64,000 nt of DNA from CAWAYR01 sp050250955 (GTDB taxonomy: Bacteria; Acidobacteriota; Vicinamibacteria; Vicinamibacterales; UBA2999), in contig JBFWNR010000008.1 in assembly GCA_050250955.1 (NCBI GenBank), positions 62,001 through 126,000 of the forward strand, read 5' to 3'. Positions 45,814-53,760 of this stretch are shown here, in pieces. The notes under the pieces were generated by a model. The model searched no databases. It saw only the letters and a list, made by a program, of their open reading frames with translations, and was not told the origin of the DNA. The first letter of the stretch is position 1, and each line of letters opens with the position of its first letter. The position numbers were made by a program, and so were the translations under genes.

Positions 45814-46783
45814 ACCCGCGCGGATTGCGCTCCCGCCACGCCCAGGCAGTGGCGATGATTGCGTCGAGATCGGGAATCTGCGGCGCCCAGCCGAGCACGG
45901 CGCGGATCCGATCGGCGCTGGCGACCAGCGTCGCCGGGTCGCCGGGCCGACGCGGCGCCCGCACGGTGGTCACCGGGCGTCCGGTGACGCGTTCGACCGC
46001 CGTGACGACCTCGTCGACGGTGTTGCCGGTCCCGGTGCCGATGTTGAACCAGTCGAGGCCGAGCCGATCGAGGGCATCGAGGGCCAGCAGGTGCGCGTCG
46101 GCGATGTCCGAGACGTGGACGTAGTCGCGCACGCAGGTGCCGTCGCGGGTCGGATAGTCGCTGCCGTAGACGTTGACCGACGGCCGATCGCCGGCAGCGA
46201 CGTCGAGGACGAGCGGGATGAGGTGGCTTTCGTGGCGATGGGCCTCACCGCGCGCGTCGGTGGCCCCGGCGGCGTTGAAGTAGCGGAACGACGCCGCCTT
46301 CAGCCCGTAGGCCCGATGGTACCAGCGGATGATCCGCTCGAACATCAGCTTCGATTCGCCGTAGGCGTTGATCGGCTGCTGCGGGTGCTCTTCGGTCATC
46401 GGCACCGTCACCGGTTCACCGTAGGTGGCGGCGGTGGACGAGAAGACCAGCCGCATCACCCCGTGACGGCGCATCGCCTCGAGCAGGGCGACGCCGTTGA
46501 CGGTGTTGTTCTGGAAGTAGATCGCCGGGTCGGACACCGACGTGGCCACCGTGGTCTCGGCGGCCAGGTGCACGACGGCGTCGATCGCCTCGGCGGCGAA
46601 GACGGCGTCGAGCGCCGCGCCGTCACCGTAGTCGGCGCGGACCAGCCGGCAGTCGGCCGGCACCGCCGCGGCGTGCCCTTCCTGCAGGTTGTCGATGACG
46701 ACGATGCGGTGCCCGCGTGCCAGGGCCCGCTCGACGACGACGGAGCCGATGTATCCGGCTCCGCCCGTGACGAGCAGGTTCAT
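45803..46783 (-). CDS. galE: UDP-glucose 4-epimerase
   Basis: A 326-residue extended short-chain dehydrogenase that interconverts UDP-glucose and UDP-galactose (or the N-acetyl forms) with bound NAD+. The Gly motif is VTGGAGYIGSVVVERAL, the catalytic Ser/Tyr/Lys are in SSTAATYGEP and INAYGESKLM, and FRYFNAAGA is the family signature. It supplies galactose-type donors to the glycosyltransferases of this operon. ATGA overlap with the preceding gmhA-like gene; it overlaps the next GT2 start by 11 nt. Confidence 0.94.
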   Translation of the reverse strand: MNLLVTGGAGYIGSVVVERALARGHRIVVIDNLQEGHAAAVPADCRLVRADYGDGAALDAVFAAEAIDAVVHLAAETTVATSVSDPAIYFQNNTVNGVALLEAMRRHGVMRLVFSSTAATYGEPVTVPMTEEHPQQPINAYGESKLMFERIIRWYHRAYGLKAASFRYFNAAGATDARGEAHRHESHLIPLVLDVAAGDRPSVNVYGSDYPTRDGTCVRDYVHVSDIADAHLLALDALDRLGLDWFNIGTGTGNTVDEVVTAVERVTGRPVTTVRAPRRPGDPATLVASADRIRAVLGWAPQIPDLDAIIATAWAWRERNPRGYGD

Positions 46784-47385
46784 GCGCTGAGGGCGGTCGC
46801 GCCGAGGCCGGCGATCTTCGCCCGGGTGTGCAGACAGGCGAGGTGCGCGGCGATGCCGGCGATGTCTTCGATCCGCTGCACGCTGGTCGAGCTGATCATC
46901 AGCGTGAGGCTGGCCAGGTTGGCCAGCGCCTGGCCGCCCAGGCCGGTGATGCCGATCGACAGCGCGCCGTGCTGGTTGGCGTACTCCATCGCCTTCAGGA
47001 CGTTGGGCGATCGGCCGCTGGTGCTGATGCCGATGACGACGTCCCCGGGGGCCATGAACGTGCGCAACTGGTCGGCGAAGATCTCGCCGTAGTCGAAGTC
47101 GTTGGCGGCGGCGGTGATGGTCGAGGCCGAGTCGGTCAGCGACATGACCCGCAGCCGGGGCTGCCCGGGCAGGGCGGTGAGCTTGGAGAGGTCGGCGGCC
47201 CAGTGGGTGGCCACGGCCGAGGCACCGCCGTTGCCGCAGATGAACACGGTGCGGCCGGCGGCGTGGGCGTCGACCAGGGCCCAGGCCATCCGTTCGATGG
47301 TCGCCTGGTCGAGGTCGCGCAGGGCGGCGGTGAGCTCTGCCATGTAGACGGCGGCCGAAAAGTCGCGGGTCGGCAGGGCATCCAT
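46780..47385 (-). CDS. gmhA: GmhA-like SIS phosphosugar isomerase
   Basis: A 201-residue SIS-domain protein: FICGNGGASAVATHWAADLS, SGRSPNVLKAMEYANQHG, RIEDIAGIAAHLACLH. Sedoheptulose-7-phosphate isomerase makes D-glycero-D-manno-heptose 7-phosphate, the first heptose step. The Glu of the E. coli motif HFAEE is an Asp here (HWAAD) and Gln172 is Glu, as in GmhA-like paralogues, so the substrate is less certain than the fold. hddC and hddA lie 900 bp away on the other strand, which supports a heptose role. Met 47385 is favoured by homology. ATGA overlap with galE. Confidence 0.8.
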   Translation of the reverse strand: MDALPTRDFSAAVYMAELTAALRDLDQATIERMAWALVDAHAAGRTVFICGNGGASAVATHWAADLSKLTALPGQPRLRVMSLTDSASTITAAANDFDYGEIFADQLRTFMAPGDVVIGISTSGRSPNVLKAMEYANQHGALSIGITGLGGQALANLASLTLMISSTSVQRIEDIAGIAAHLACLHTRAKIAGLGATALSA

Positions 47386-47387
47386 GG

Positions 47388-48053
47388 CTAGTACGCCCCC
47401 TCGCCGCGGAACACGACCAGCGGGGTCTTGAGCAGAATCCGCAGGTCGAGCAGCAGGCTCCAATGCTCGACGTAGTGCACGTCGAGCTGAACCCGCCGTT
47501 CGTAGGTGGTGGTCTGGCGGCCGGAGACCTGCCAGAGCCCGGTCATCCCCGGCTGCACCGAGAGCAGGGTGTCGACGTGCGGCCCGTATTTCTCCAGTTC
47601 GGGCTCGGTGACCATCCGGGGACCGATGAGCGACATCTCGCCCCGGAGCACGTTGAACAGCTGGGGCAGCTCATCGATGCTGTAGCGGCGAATCACCCGA
47701 CCGATAGGTGTGATACGGGGGTCGTTCGGCAGCTTGTGGTTCGCCTTGAACTTGGCGAACAGCTCGGCGTCGGCCGCCAGCACCTGGTCGGCATCGACGC
47801 GCATCGACCGGAACTTGAAGGCATCGAACGCCCGGCCGCCGCGGCCCACGACCCGGCGCCGGTGGAGCAGCGGCCCCGGCGATCCCAGCTTGATGGCCAG
47901 CACGGTGACGATCAGCAGCGGCGCCAGCAGGACGCAGATCAGCGATGAGGCGAGAATATCGATGAAACGCTTGACGAACCGGGAGCGGCGGCTCACAGCA
48001 GCGGCGGGCCAGACAGCAAAAGCATCGGAGGCGAGTGACAAGAGGTGTCTCAC
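47388..48053 (-). CDS. Initiating phosphoglycosyl transferase
   Basis: A 221-residue monotopic phosphoglycosyl transferase (bacterial sugar transferase). It loads the first sugar phosphate on undecaprenyl phosphate. The membrane hairpin is IDILASSLICVLLAPLLIVT; the catalytic region has FDAFKFRSMRVDAD, NDPRITPIGRVIRRYSIDEL with the DE pair, then LPQLFNVLRGEMSLIGPRM and PGMTGLWQVSGR. It lacks the long N-terminal helices of WbaP/WcaJ, so it is the small, core-only form. Start is GTG 48053. First gene of the minus-strand operon and closest to the sigma-54 promoter at 48084-48099. Confidence 0.93.
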   Translation of the reverse strand: MRHLLSLASDAFAVWPAAAVSRRSRFVKRFIDILASSLICVLLAPLLIVTVLAIKLGSPGPLLHRRRVVGRGGRAFDAFKFRSMRVDADQVLAADAELFAKFKANHKLPNDPRITPIGRVIRRYSIDELPQLFNVLRGEMSLIGPRMVTEPELEKYGPHVDTLLSVQPGMTGLWQVSGRQTTTYERRVQLDVHYVEHWSLLLDLRILLKTPLVVFRGEGAY

Positions 48054-48083
48054 GTCAGGGTTGGTTCGAATGCCAGACTAGAT

Positions 48084-48099
48084 AGCAACCGCTGTACCA
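48084..48099 (-). promoter_or_regulatory. Sigma-54 promoter, minus strand
   Basis: On the minus strand TGGTACAGCGGTTGCT matches TGGCACGNNNNTTGCW at 10 of 12 positions with exact GG-N10-GC spacing and a full TTGCT. Predicted start near 48073, about 20 nt before the GTG of the phosphoglycosyl transferase. Sigma-54 promoters need an ATP-dependent enhancer-binding protein; none is encoded in the window. Confidence 0.6.
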
Positions 48100-48124
48100 C
48101 TGCGCGACAAGGCTGTAAAAGGGG

Positions 48125-48140
48125 TGGCAAACCGCTTGCT
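48125..48140 (+). promoter_or_regulatory. Sigma-54 promoter, plus strand
   Basis: TGGCAAACCGCTTGCT, 10 of 12 consensus positions, exact spacing and full TTGCT. Predicted start near 48151, with a leader of about 100 nt to hddC. It lies only 25 bp from, and divergent to, the site at 48084-48099. Confidence 0.6.
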
Positions 48141-48163
48141 GACAGATGTTTAGGCGTGGATGG

Positions 48164-48214
48164 GGTTGTCAACTTGTCGGGGTTTGTCTGTGCCCGTCCT
48201 GCCTTTTGACAACC
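48164..48214. promoter_or_regulatory. 9-bp inverted repeat in the hddC leader
   Basis: GGTTGTCAA (48164-48172) and TTGACAACC (48206-48214), 33 nt apart, downstream of the predicted plus-strand sigma-54 start. It could be an enhancer-binding protein site for both promoters, an operator, or an RNA hairpin in the leader. Confidence 0.4.
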
Positions 48215-48253
48215 GATCACCCGGATGAACGACTTCTCCAGGACTGCTCATCG

Positions 48254-48961
48254 ATGCGTGCATATCTACTCGCGGGCGGCAGGGGTGAACGGCTGCGGCC
48301 GTTGACCGACCGCGTGCCCAAATGCCTGGCCCCAGTGGGCGGGCGGCCACTTCTGGCCTATTGGCTGTCGCTCTGCCGGCGCGAGGGCGTCACCGACGTC
48401 CTCCTGAACGTCTCGCATCACTTCGCGATGGTCGACGCGTTCCTGGCGAGCTGGCCCGAACCCACCCCCCGGGTCACCGTGGTGCGGGAAACGGAGCCGT
48501 CGGGCACCGCGACCACGGTCAAGCGGGAACGGTGGTTCAGTGTCGGCGTACCGGACGTCTGGGTGTTCTACGCCGATAACCTGAGCGACCTGCGGCTGGG
48601 GCCGATGCGCCATCTTCATGACAGCCACGACGATCTCTTGACGGTCGGACTCTTCCACACGCCGTCGCCGAGTTCGGCCGGTATCGTCGAACTCGACCCT
48701 GATGGCAAAATTGTAAGTTTCGTCGAGAAGCCCGCCAACCCGCGCAGCGACCTGGCCAACGCCGGCGTCTACCTGATGCGATCGGCGGTGATCGACGCTA
48801 TACCCGATGGCCCCGGACTGGTGGACTTCGGGCAGCACGTGCTGCCGGCCCTGGTGGGCCGGATGCACGGCTACGTGATCCCTGACTTCCACGAAGACAT
48901 CGGCACGCCCGAACGCCTGGTCCACGCCACGGCCGGCTGGGCGGCAAGGACCTCGTCGTGA
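48254..48961 (+). CDS. hddC: Heptose-1-phosphate guanylyltransferase-like protein
   Basis: A 235-residue nucleotidyltransferase: YLLAGGRGERLRPLTDRVPK at the start with the phosphate-binding Gly loop, FYADNLSDL for the metal Asp, VSFVEKPANP, and a final HEDIGTPERL. It activates a sugar 1-phosphate as an NDP-sugar. The partner HddA-like kinase directly downstream (GTGA overlap) argues for D-glycero-D-manno-heptose 1-phosphate and GDP-heptose. A mannose or glucose-1-phosphate substrate is an alternative. Met 48254 is chosen because homology begins there; an ORF to 48146 adds Cys-rich non-homologous residues. Confidence 0.8.
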   Translation: MRAYLLAGGRGERLRPLTDRVPKCLAPVGGRPLLAYWLSLCRREGVTDVLLNVSHHFAMVDAFLASWPEPTPRVTVVRETEPSGTATTVKRERWFSVGVPDVWVFYADNLSDLRLGPMRHLHDSHDDLLTVGLFHTPSPSSAGIVELDPDGKIVSFVEKPANPRSDLANAGVYLMRSAVIDAIPDGPGLVDFGQHVLPALVGRMHGYVIPDFHEDIGTPERLVHATAGWAARTSS

Positions 48962-49989
48962 TCATCTCGCGCACCCCGTTCCGCGTCAGCCTGTTCGGCG
49001 GCGGCTCCGACTTCCGGGAGTACTACCGCCGCTCACCCGGGGCGGTGCTCACGCTGGCCATCAACCGCTACATGTACGTGACCGTCAACAAGCGGTTCGA
49101 CGACACCATCCGGGTCTCCTACACGAAGACCGAGATCGTGCCGCGGCTGAAGGACCTCCAGCACGAACTCATCCGTGAGGCCATGCGGGTCGCCGACGTG
49201 ACCAAGGGCGTGGAGATCACGACCATCGCCGATCTGCCGGCCGGCATCGGCCTGGCCTCGTCGTCGGTGTTGACCGTAGGCGTCCTGAACGCCCTGTTCG
49301 CCTATCGCGGCCAGTTCGTGTCGGCGGGCGAGCTGGCCGCGCTGGCCTGCAAGATCGAGATCGACATCCTCGGCCGGCCGATTGGCAAACAGGACCAGTA
49401 CATCGCCGCCCACGGCGGATTCCAGTTCGTCCGCTTCTACGGCGACGAGCGGGTCACGGTGGAGCCGATGTACTGCCGGCCGGAGACCGCCAAGGCGGTG
49501 GTCGATCAGCTGCTGCTGTTCTACACCGGCATGCACCGCGCCGCCGGATCGGTCCTGGCCCAGGCCAAGAAGCGGATGACCACCCGGACCAGCACCAAGG
49601 AGGCGCTCGACCAGCTGGTGGCCCTCGCCGAAGCGCAGCGGGCCCGCGTCGCCGACAACGACGCCAGCCGGATCGGACCGGCCCTCCACGACGCCTGGCA
49701 GCTCAAGAAGCAGATGGGCAGCCGGGTGTCGTCGTCGCTGCTCGACGGCTACTACGACCGCGGCCTGAAGGCCGGCGCCACCGGCGGCAAGATCGTCGGC
49801 GCCGGCGGCGGCGGCTGCCTGCTGCTGGCGGTGCCGCCGGCGTCGCGCGCCAGCGTGCGCCGGGCGATGGCCAAGTGCGGCCTGCGCGAGATTCCCATCG
49901 CCCTGGAGCCGGGCGGCACGACCATCATCCACGCCAGCGACTGGGAGTCCCCGGCGCCGAACGGGCTGGCCAAGCAGGCGGCGTCCTAG
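48958..49989 (+). CDS. hddA: D-glycero-D-manno-heptose 7-phosphate kinase-like GHMP kinase
   Basis: A 343-residue GHMP kinase. Start ISRTPFRVSLFGGGSDFREY; ATP loop DLPAGIGLASSSVLTVGVLN; C-terminal GGKIVGAGGGGCLLLAV. FGGGSDF and AGIGLASSS are distinctive of HddA and related sugar kinases. It would phosphorylate heptose 7-phosphate at C-1, giving the 1,7-bisphosphate; a phosphatase (GmhB) must then act before HddC, and none is seen in the window. Start is GTG 48958. Confidence 0.82.
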   Translation: MIISRTPFRVSLFGGGSDFREYYRRSPGAVLTLAINRYMYVTVNKRFDDTIRVSYTKTEIVPRLKDLQHELIREAMRVADVTKGVEITTIADLPAGIGLASSSVLTVGVLNALFAYRGQFVSAGELAALACKIEIDILGRPIGKQDQYIAAHGGFQFVRFYGDERVTVEPMYCRPETAKAVVDQLLLFYTGMHRAAGSVLAQAKKRMTTRTSTKEALDQLVALAEAQRARVADNDASRIGPALHDAWQLKKQMGSRVSSSLLDGYYDRGLKAGATGGKIVGAGGGGCLLLAVPPASRASVRRAMAKCGLREIPIALEPGGTTIIHASDWESPAPNGLAKQAAS

Positions 49990-50012
49990 GAACTGACGCC
50001 CGAACAGCGGCG

Positions 50013-50049
50013 AGCGGCTTGGGCTAGCGGCTAGCGGCTAGCGGCTGGC
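50013..50049. repeat. AGCGGCT tandem heptads after hddA
   Basis: Imperfect heptads from about 50013, with a clean core at 50033-50049 (GCTAGCGGCTAGCGGCT). The block lies between the convergent hddA and PilZ genes. Same family as the copies at 2191, 4598 and 5737. Confidence 0.7.
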
Positions 50050-50077
50050 GGATTGGACCCTCCGGCCAGCCCGTTGC

Positions 50078-50386
50078 CTACGGGGTGACGGCGGCGATGG
50101 CCTCGGCCAGGCCCTTGCCGGCGGCGGACTCGGGCTCGAGGAACTTGACGGCGAAGCCCTGGACGCGGTCCACGTAGACGACCTGGGCGGGCAGGCGGAA
50201 CCGCTGCCCGTTCACCTTCAGTTCGACGGTGATGCTGGCGCCCACCGGCTGACTGGCGTAGGCGTCGATGAAGCAGCCGCCGACGCTCAGGTCGGTCACC
50301 CGGCACTCCCGCATCCCCGAGGCGCCGTCCCAGCTGCCTTCGAACGGCCCGACCAGCCGGGTGTTGCTCCGGCGTTCGTTCGCCAT
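50078..50386 (-). CDS. PilZ domain protein
   Basis: A 102-residue single PilZ domain. The c-di-GMP motifs are both present: RRSNTR (residues 5-10; RxxxR type) and DLSVGG (about 32-37; DxSxxG). It can bind c-di-GMP and usually acts on a partner protein, for example an EPS or motility system. It is divergent from the Bat operon and faces hddA. It could link c-di-GMP to the polysaccharide or the Bat complex; the partner is not known. Confidence 0.88.
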   Translation of the reverse strand: MANERRSNTRLVGPFEGSWDGASGMRECRVTDLSVGGCFIDAYASQPVGASITVELKVNGQRFRLPAQVVYVDRVQGFAVKFLEPESAAGKGLAEAIAAVTP

Positions 50387-50461
50387 CCTGCTCGTCCCTT
50401 CTTCGTCCGGCCGCGTCCGGAACTCCCCGTCGTCCTATCGGCACGGCACGGAAGCGCTACG

Positions 50462-50541
50462 CCCACGCGCCAGCGTGGGTCAGATAATACTGGCACCAGC
50501 GAGGCGCAGCCGCGTGCCGGTCGTGGCGGAGCCTCGCTGGT
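50462..50541. promoter_or_regulatory. Two inverted repeats and a -10-like box before moxR
   Basis: CCCACGC (50462-50468) pairs with GCGTGGG (50473-50479) across a 4-nt loop. ACCAGCGAGGC (50495-50505) pairs with GCCTCGCTGGT (50531-50541) across 25 nt. A TATAGGAT-like box begins at 50541. Probably the PilZ/Bat control region; roles inferred. Confidence 0.4.
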
Positions 50542-50570
50542 ATAGGATCTTGGCCTTTCCCGGACATCGC

Positions 50571-51611
50571 GTGCATCCAGACCTCCAAGAAGCTATCACC
50601 TTCCACCGCGCCATCCTCGAGGAAGGCGGCAAGGCGCTGGTGGGCTACGAGACCGCCAAGGCCCTGGCCAACGTCGTCCTGCTGTCGGAGATCCCGACCA
50701 CCTACGACAAGAAGGAGAACCGGCAGGTCAACGCCGGCAACCTGCTGCTGCGCGGGGTGCCGGGCGTCGGCAAGACCTTCTTCGGGGTCATCCTGGCGGC
50801 CATCTCCGACGCCAAGTTCGCCCGGCTCCAGGGCCGCGCCGACCTGCAGCCGACCGAGGTGGTCGGCTTCCAGATGATCAACCCCGCCACCGGCGAGCTC
50901 ATCACCGAGTTCGGTCCGCTGGCCTCGGCCGAGGTGATCCTGCTCGACGAGATCAACCGCATCCCGCTGAAGTCCCAGAGCGCGTTCCTCGAAGGCCTCC
51001 AGGACCGCACCGTCACCGTCGGCAAGACCACCTTCGACCTGCCGGCGTTCAGCTTCGCCATCGCCACCATGAACCCGGTGGAGCTGGGCCAGGGCACCTT
51101 CCCGCTCTCCGAGGCGGCGACCGACCGCTTCGCGGTGATGATCAACATCGGCTACCTGCCGCCCGAGGAGGAGGCCAAGCTGGTCAACTTCGACTTCAAG
51201 CACGTCCGGCTGAACGCCCTGATGTCGAAGGATCGGATCATCGCCCTGCGCTCGCGGATCAACGAAGAGGTGTTCCTGCACGAACGGCTCGGCCACTACA
51301 TCCAGCACCTGGTCGCCGCCACCCGGCCCTTCAACCCCGAGACCGACTGGCACCGCCACTCGCCCTCGGAGCTGGTCGAGCGCGGCGTCGACCTGGGGGC
51401 CTCGCCGCGCGCGATCATCGTCTGGGGCCGGCTGGCCAAGGTGTGGGCGCTGCTCATCCGCGGCCGCGACGAGGTCTACCCGGAGGACATCCAGGACCTG
51501 GCGCCGTACGTGCTCAGCCACCGCATCTGGCTGGGCCCGCATGCCGCCAGCCACGGGCTCACCCCCGAGTCGGTCGTCGCCGACGTGGTCGCCCGCGTCC
51601 CGATCCCATGA
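50571..51611 (+). CDS. MoxR family AAA+ ATPase
   Basis: A 346-residue MoxR-type ATPase. Walker A is RGVPGVGKTFFG, Walker B VILLDEINRIPLKSQ, sensor AIATMNPVELGQGTFPLSEA, Arg finger AATDRF. MoxR ATPases act as chaperones that assemble or activate metal- or VWA-containing protein complexes; the following VWA genes are the expected clients. The start is uncertain: GTG 50571 is preferred because family homology starts near HPDLQEAI; TTG 50550 is an alternative and an extension upstream to 50268 would overlap the PilZ gene. Confidence 0.9.
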   Translation: MHPDLQEAITFHRAILEEGGKALVGYETAKALANVVLLSEIPTTYDKKENRQVNAGNLLLRGVPGVGKTFFGVILAAISDAKFARLQGRADLQPTEVVGFQMINPATGELITEFGPLASAEVILLDEINRIPLKSQSAFLEGLQDRTVTVGKTTFDLPAFSFAIATMNPVELGQGTFPLSEAATDRFAVMINIGYLPPEEEAKLVNFDFKHVRLNALMSKDRIIALRSRINEEVFLHERLGHYIQHLVAATRPFNPETDWHRHSPSELVERGVDLGASPRAIIVWGRLAKVWALLIRGRDEVYPEDIQDLAPYVLSHRIWLGPHAASHGLTPESVVADVVARVPIP

Positions 51612-51621
51612 AGGTCGGCCG

Positions 51622-52584
51622 ATGAGGACCCGCGAGCAGGAAGTCGCGCCGCTGGTCAATCTCTCGGAGATCAGCGAGATCGAGCTGGTCATCCTCAAGC
51701 GGATGCGCGAGTTCACGCTGGGCGAGCACCGCAGCCTGTTCCACGGCTCCGGCTTCGACTTCGTCGGGCTGCGCAACTGGGAGGCCGGCGACCGCCCCGA
51801 GACCATCGACTGGCCGCAGTCGACCCTGCAGAACTTCTCGCCGATGGTGGTCCGCGACTTCGAGCAGCCGTCGACGGCCGGGGTCGTGGTGGTGGCCGAT
51901 CACTCGCGCTCGACGCGCTGCGGCGTCGACGCGCTGCCCGAGGGCGTCGCCGGGCCGGCCGCGGCGCGCGGCAACGTGCTCATCGCCCACGCCGTGGCCA
52001 GGGCCATCGCCACCATCGGCATGTCGGCGGTGTTCTTCCAGGACAGCTTCGGCCTGGTCACCTTCCAGGGCGGCTTCGACCAGCTGCAGGCCATCCGGCC
52101 GCGGGTCGGCAAGGGCCAGGTGATCCACTGCGTGGACGCCTACCAGTACGAACGCGGGCTCGAAGAGCTGAAGCGCCTCGACAGCCTGAGCGGGTCGCTG
52201 GCCGGGTTCCTGCGCAAGACCTCGCTCGTGCCGGTGGTGTCCGACTTCCTGTTCGACGACATCGACCCGGTGCTGGTCGAGCTGGCCCGCCTGAACGCGA
52301 TGCACGACGTGTTCCTGGTGATCGTCGACGCCACTTTCGCCTATCGGCTGCCGGCGGTGTCGGCCGGGTGGGTCGAGGCCGTGGACGTGGAGACCGGCCG
52401 GTCGCGCGTCGTGTCGCGCGGCCAGCTGGCCGGGATGGCCGAGCGGGTGCGCGGCTGGCAGGATCAGGTGGCGGCGCGGGCCAAGGATGCCGGTCTCGAC
52501 GTGCTCCGGCTGGACCTGGACGACACCAGGAGCGACATCGCGCTGGCCGAGTTCGCGGTCGAGCGCCGATTGAGGAAGAGATAG
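51622..52584 (+). CDS. DUF58 protein of a Bat operon
   Basis: A 320-residue protein with the DUF58 core: RREFTLGEHRSLFHGSG-like segment near residue 30 (here REFTLGEHRSLFHGSG), DFVGLRNWEAGDRPETIDW, then a VWA-like fold beginning VVVVADHSRSTRCG (MIDAS-like DxSxS). It is a standard second gene after moxR in Bat (aerotolerance/VWA) operons, and its role is to assemble with the ATPase. ATG 51622 follows the moxR stop by 10 bp with an AAGG-type ribosome site. Confidence 0.88.
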   Translation: MRTREQEVAPLVNLSEISEIELVILKRMREFTLGEHRSLFHGSGFDFVGLRNWEAGDRPETIDWPQSTLQNFSPMVVRDFEQPSTAGVVVVADHSRSTRCGVDALPEGVAGPAAARGNVLIAHAVARAIATIGMSAVFFQDSFGLVTFQGGFDQLQAIRPRVGKGQVIHCVDAYQYERGLEELKRLDSLSGSLAGFLRKTSLVPVVSDFLFDDIDPVLVELARLNAMHDVFLVIVDATFAYRLPAVSAGWVEAVDVETGRSRVVSRGQLAGMAERVRGWQDQVAARAKDAGLDVLRLDLDDTRSDIALAEFAVERRLRKR

Positions 52585-53760
52585 ATGGTGAGACGAACCT
52601 GGTGGGCGGCGGTGGCCGCTCTCGTCGTGGTGACGGCAAGCGGTGCGGCGGCACAGGCGCCAGGCAGCGGCCCGGTGGTGGAGGCGGACCCGGTCCGCTG
52701 CTGGTGGCGCAGCGACCGGGCGTCGGTGAAGATGGGCGAGCCGTTCGAGGCGGTGCTCACCTGCGCGGCGCTCGAGACGGCGTCGACGACGGTGGTGGTC
52801 GACCGCTCACGGCTCGATCCGACGGTGATGGCGGCGCCGCCCTTCGACGTGCTCGGCGGGACGACCGCCGAGGACGCCACGACCGCGGCGCGGCGGTTCT
52901 TCCAGTACACCTACCAGCTGCGGCTGCTGAACGACACCGCGTTCGGCCAGGACGTCGCGCTGGCCGGCCTCACCCTCACCTACCGCATCGACACGCGGAC
53001 CAGCGAGGGCACCACCTCGCAGGGCCGCGACCAGACCTACGTGCTGCCGCCGCTGGTGCTGCGCGTGCTTTCGCTCGTCCCCGGCGGGGCCCGCGACATC
53101 CGCGACGCCAGCGGCCTCACCTTCGCCGACCTGGAGGCGCGGCGCTTCCGGGCCCGGGCGCTCGGCATCCTCGGCTGGGTGCTCTACGCGCTGGCGGCAG
53201 CAGTCGTCGCCCTGGCGGTGGTCCGCGCCTACTCGGCGCTCGGCGTGCCGGCCAAGGCGCGTACGTCGCTGGTCTCGGGCCGCGCCGTCCTGCGGCGCGC
53301 CCGTCGCGAGCTCGGCGAGGTGACCCGGGCGCGGCAGGCCGCCGGGTGGTCCGACGCGCTCATCGCCCGCGCGGCGGCGGCGCTGCGCATCGTCGGCAGC
53401 TACGCGATCGGCGAGGAGGCCACCCAGCGCACCGGCCTGGCGGCGCAGGCCGCCGACGGCCAGCTGGCGCTCAGCCAGGGCCTGGTTCGCCGCCGCCACG
53501 CCCTGGTGTCCTCGGCGCTGACGCCGGCCGACCTCGACCGCACGGCCGAGACCGACGCCGCCGTCGGCCGCCTGCGCGACGGGCTCGGGGCGGCAACCGC
53601 CGCCCGCTACGGCCGGGCCGGGGTGGACGACGGCGCGGTGGACGGCGCGGTGGCCGCGGCCGAGGAGCTGGCCGGCGCGCTGGCCTGGCGCCACTCGTGG
53701 CCGATGGTCCAGTGGGCGAAGTTCATGCGGCGGATCGCCGCCTGGCAGGGCACGGCGTGA
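52585..53760 (+). CDS. BatD-like secreted/anchored protein
   Basis: A 391-residue protein: signal peptide (MVRRTWWAAVAALVVVTASG), beta-rich extracellular part (about 25-180, with CWWRSDRASVKMGEPFEAVL), one membrane helix (RALGILGWVLYALAAAVVAL, about 190-210) and an Ala-rich helical cytoplasmic tail. The arrangement is that of BatD or DUF4381-type partners in Bat operons, but sequence resemblance is weak, so the family call is from position and topology. It starts at the nucleotide after the DUF58 stop codon and overlaps the next gene by GTGA. Confidence 0.6.
   Translation: MVRRTWWAAVAALVVVTASGAAAQAPGSGPVVEADPVRCWWRSDRASVKMGEPFEAVLTCAALETASTTVVVDRSRLDPTVMAAPPFDVLGGTTAEDATTAARRFFQYTYQLRLLNDTAFGQDVALAGLTLTYRIDTRTSEGTTSQGRDQTYVLPPLVLRVLSLVPGGARDIRDASGLTFADLEARRFRARALGILGWVLYALAAAVVALAVVRAYSALGVPAKARTSLVSGRAVLRRARRELGEVTRARQAAGWSDALIARAAAALRIVGSYAIGEEATQRTGLAAQAADGQLALSQGLVRRRHALVSSALTPADLDRTAETDAAVGRLRDGLGAATAARYGRAGVDDGAVDGAVAAAEELAGALAWRHSWPMVQWAKFMRRIAAWQGTA

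Noticed and set aside
50491..50506. TGGCACCAGCGAGGCG before moxR as a sigma-54 promoter
   Set aside because: The -24 half is perfect but the -12 half lacks TTGC; it overlaps an inverted repeat and probably matches by chance.
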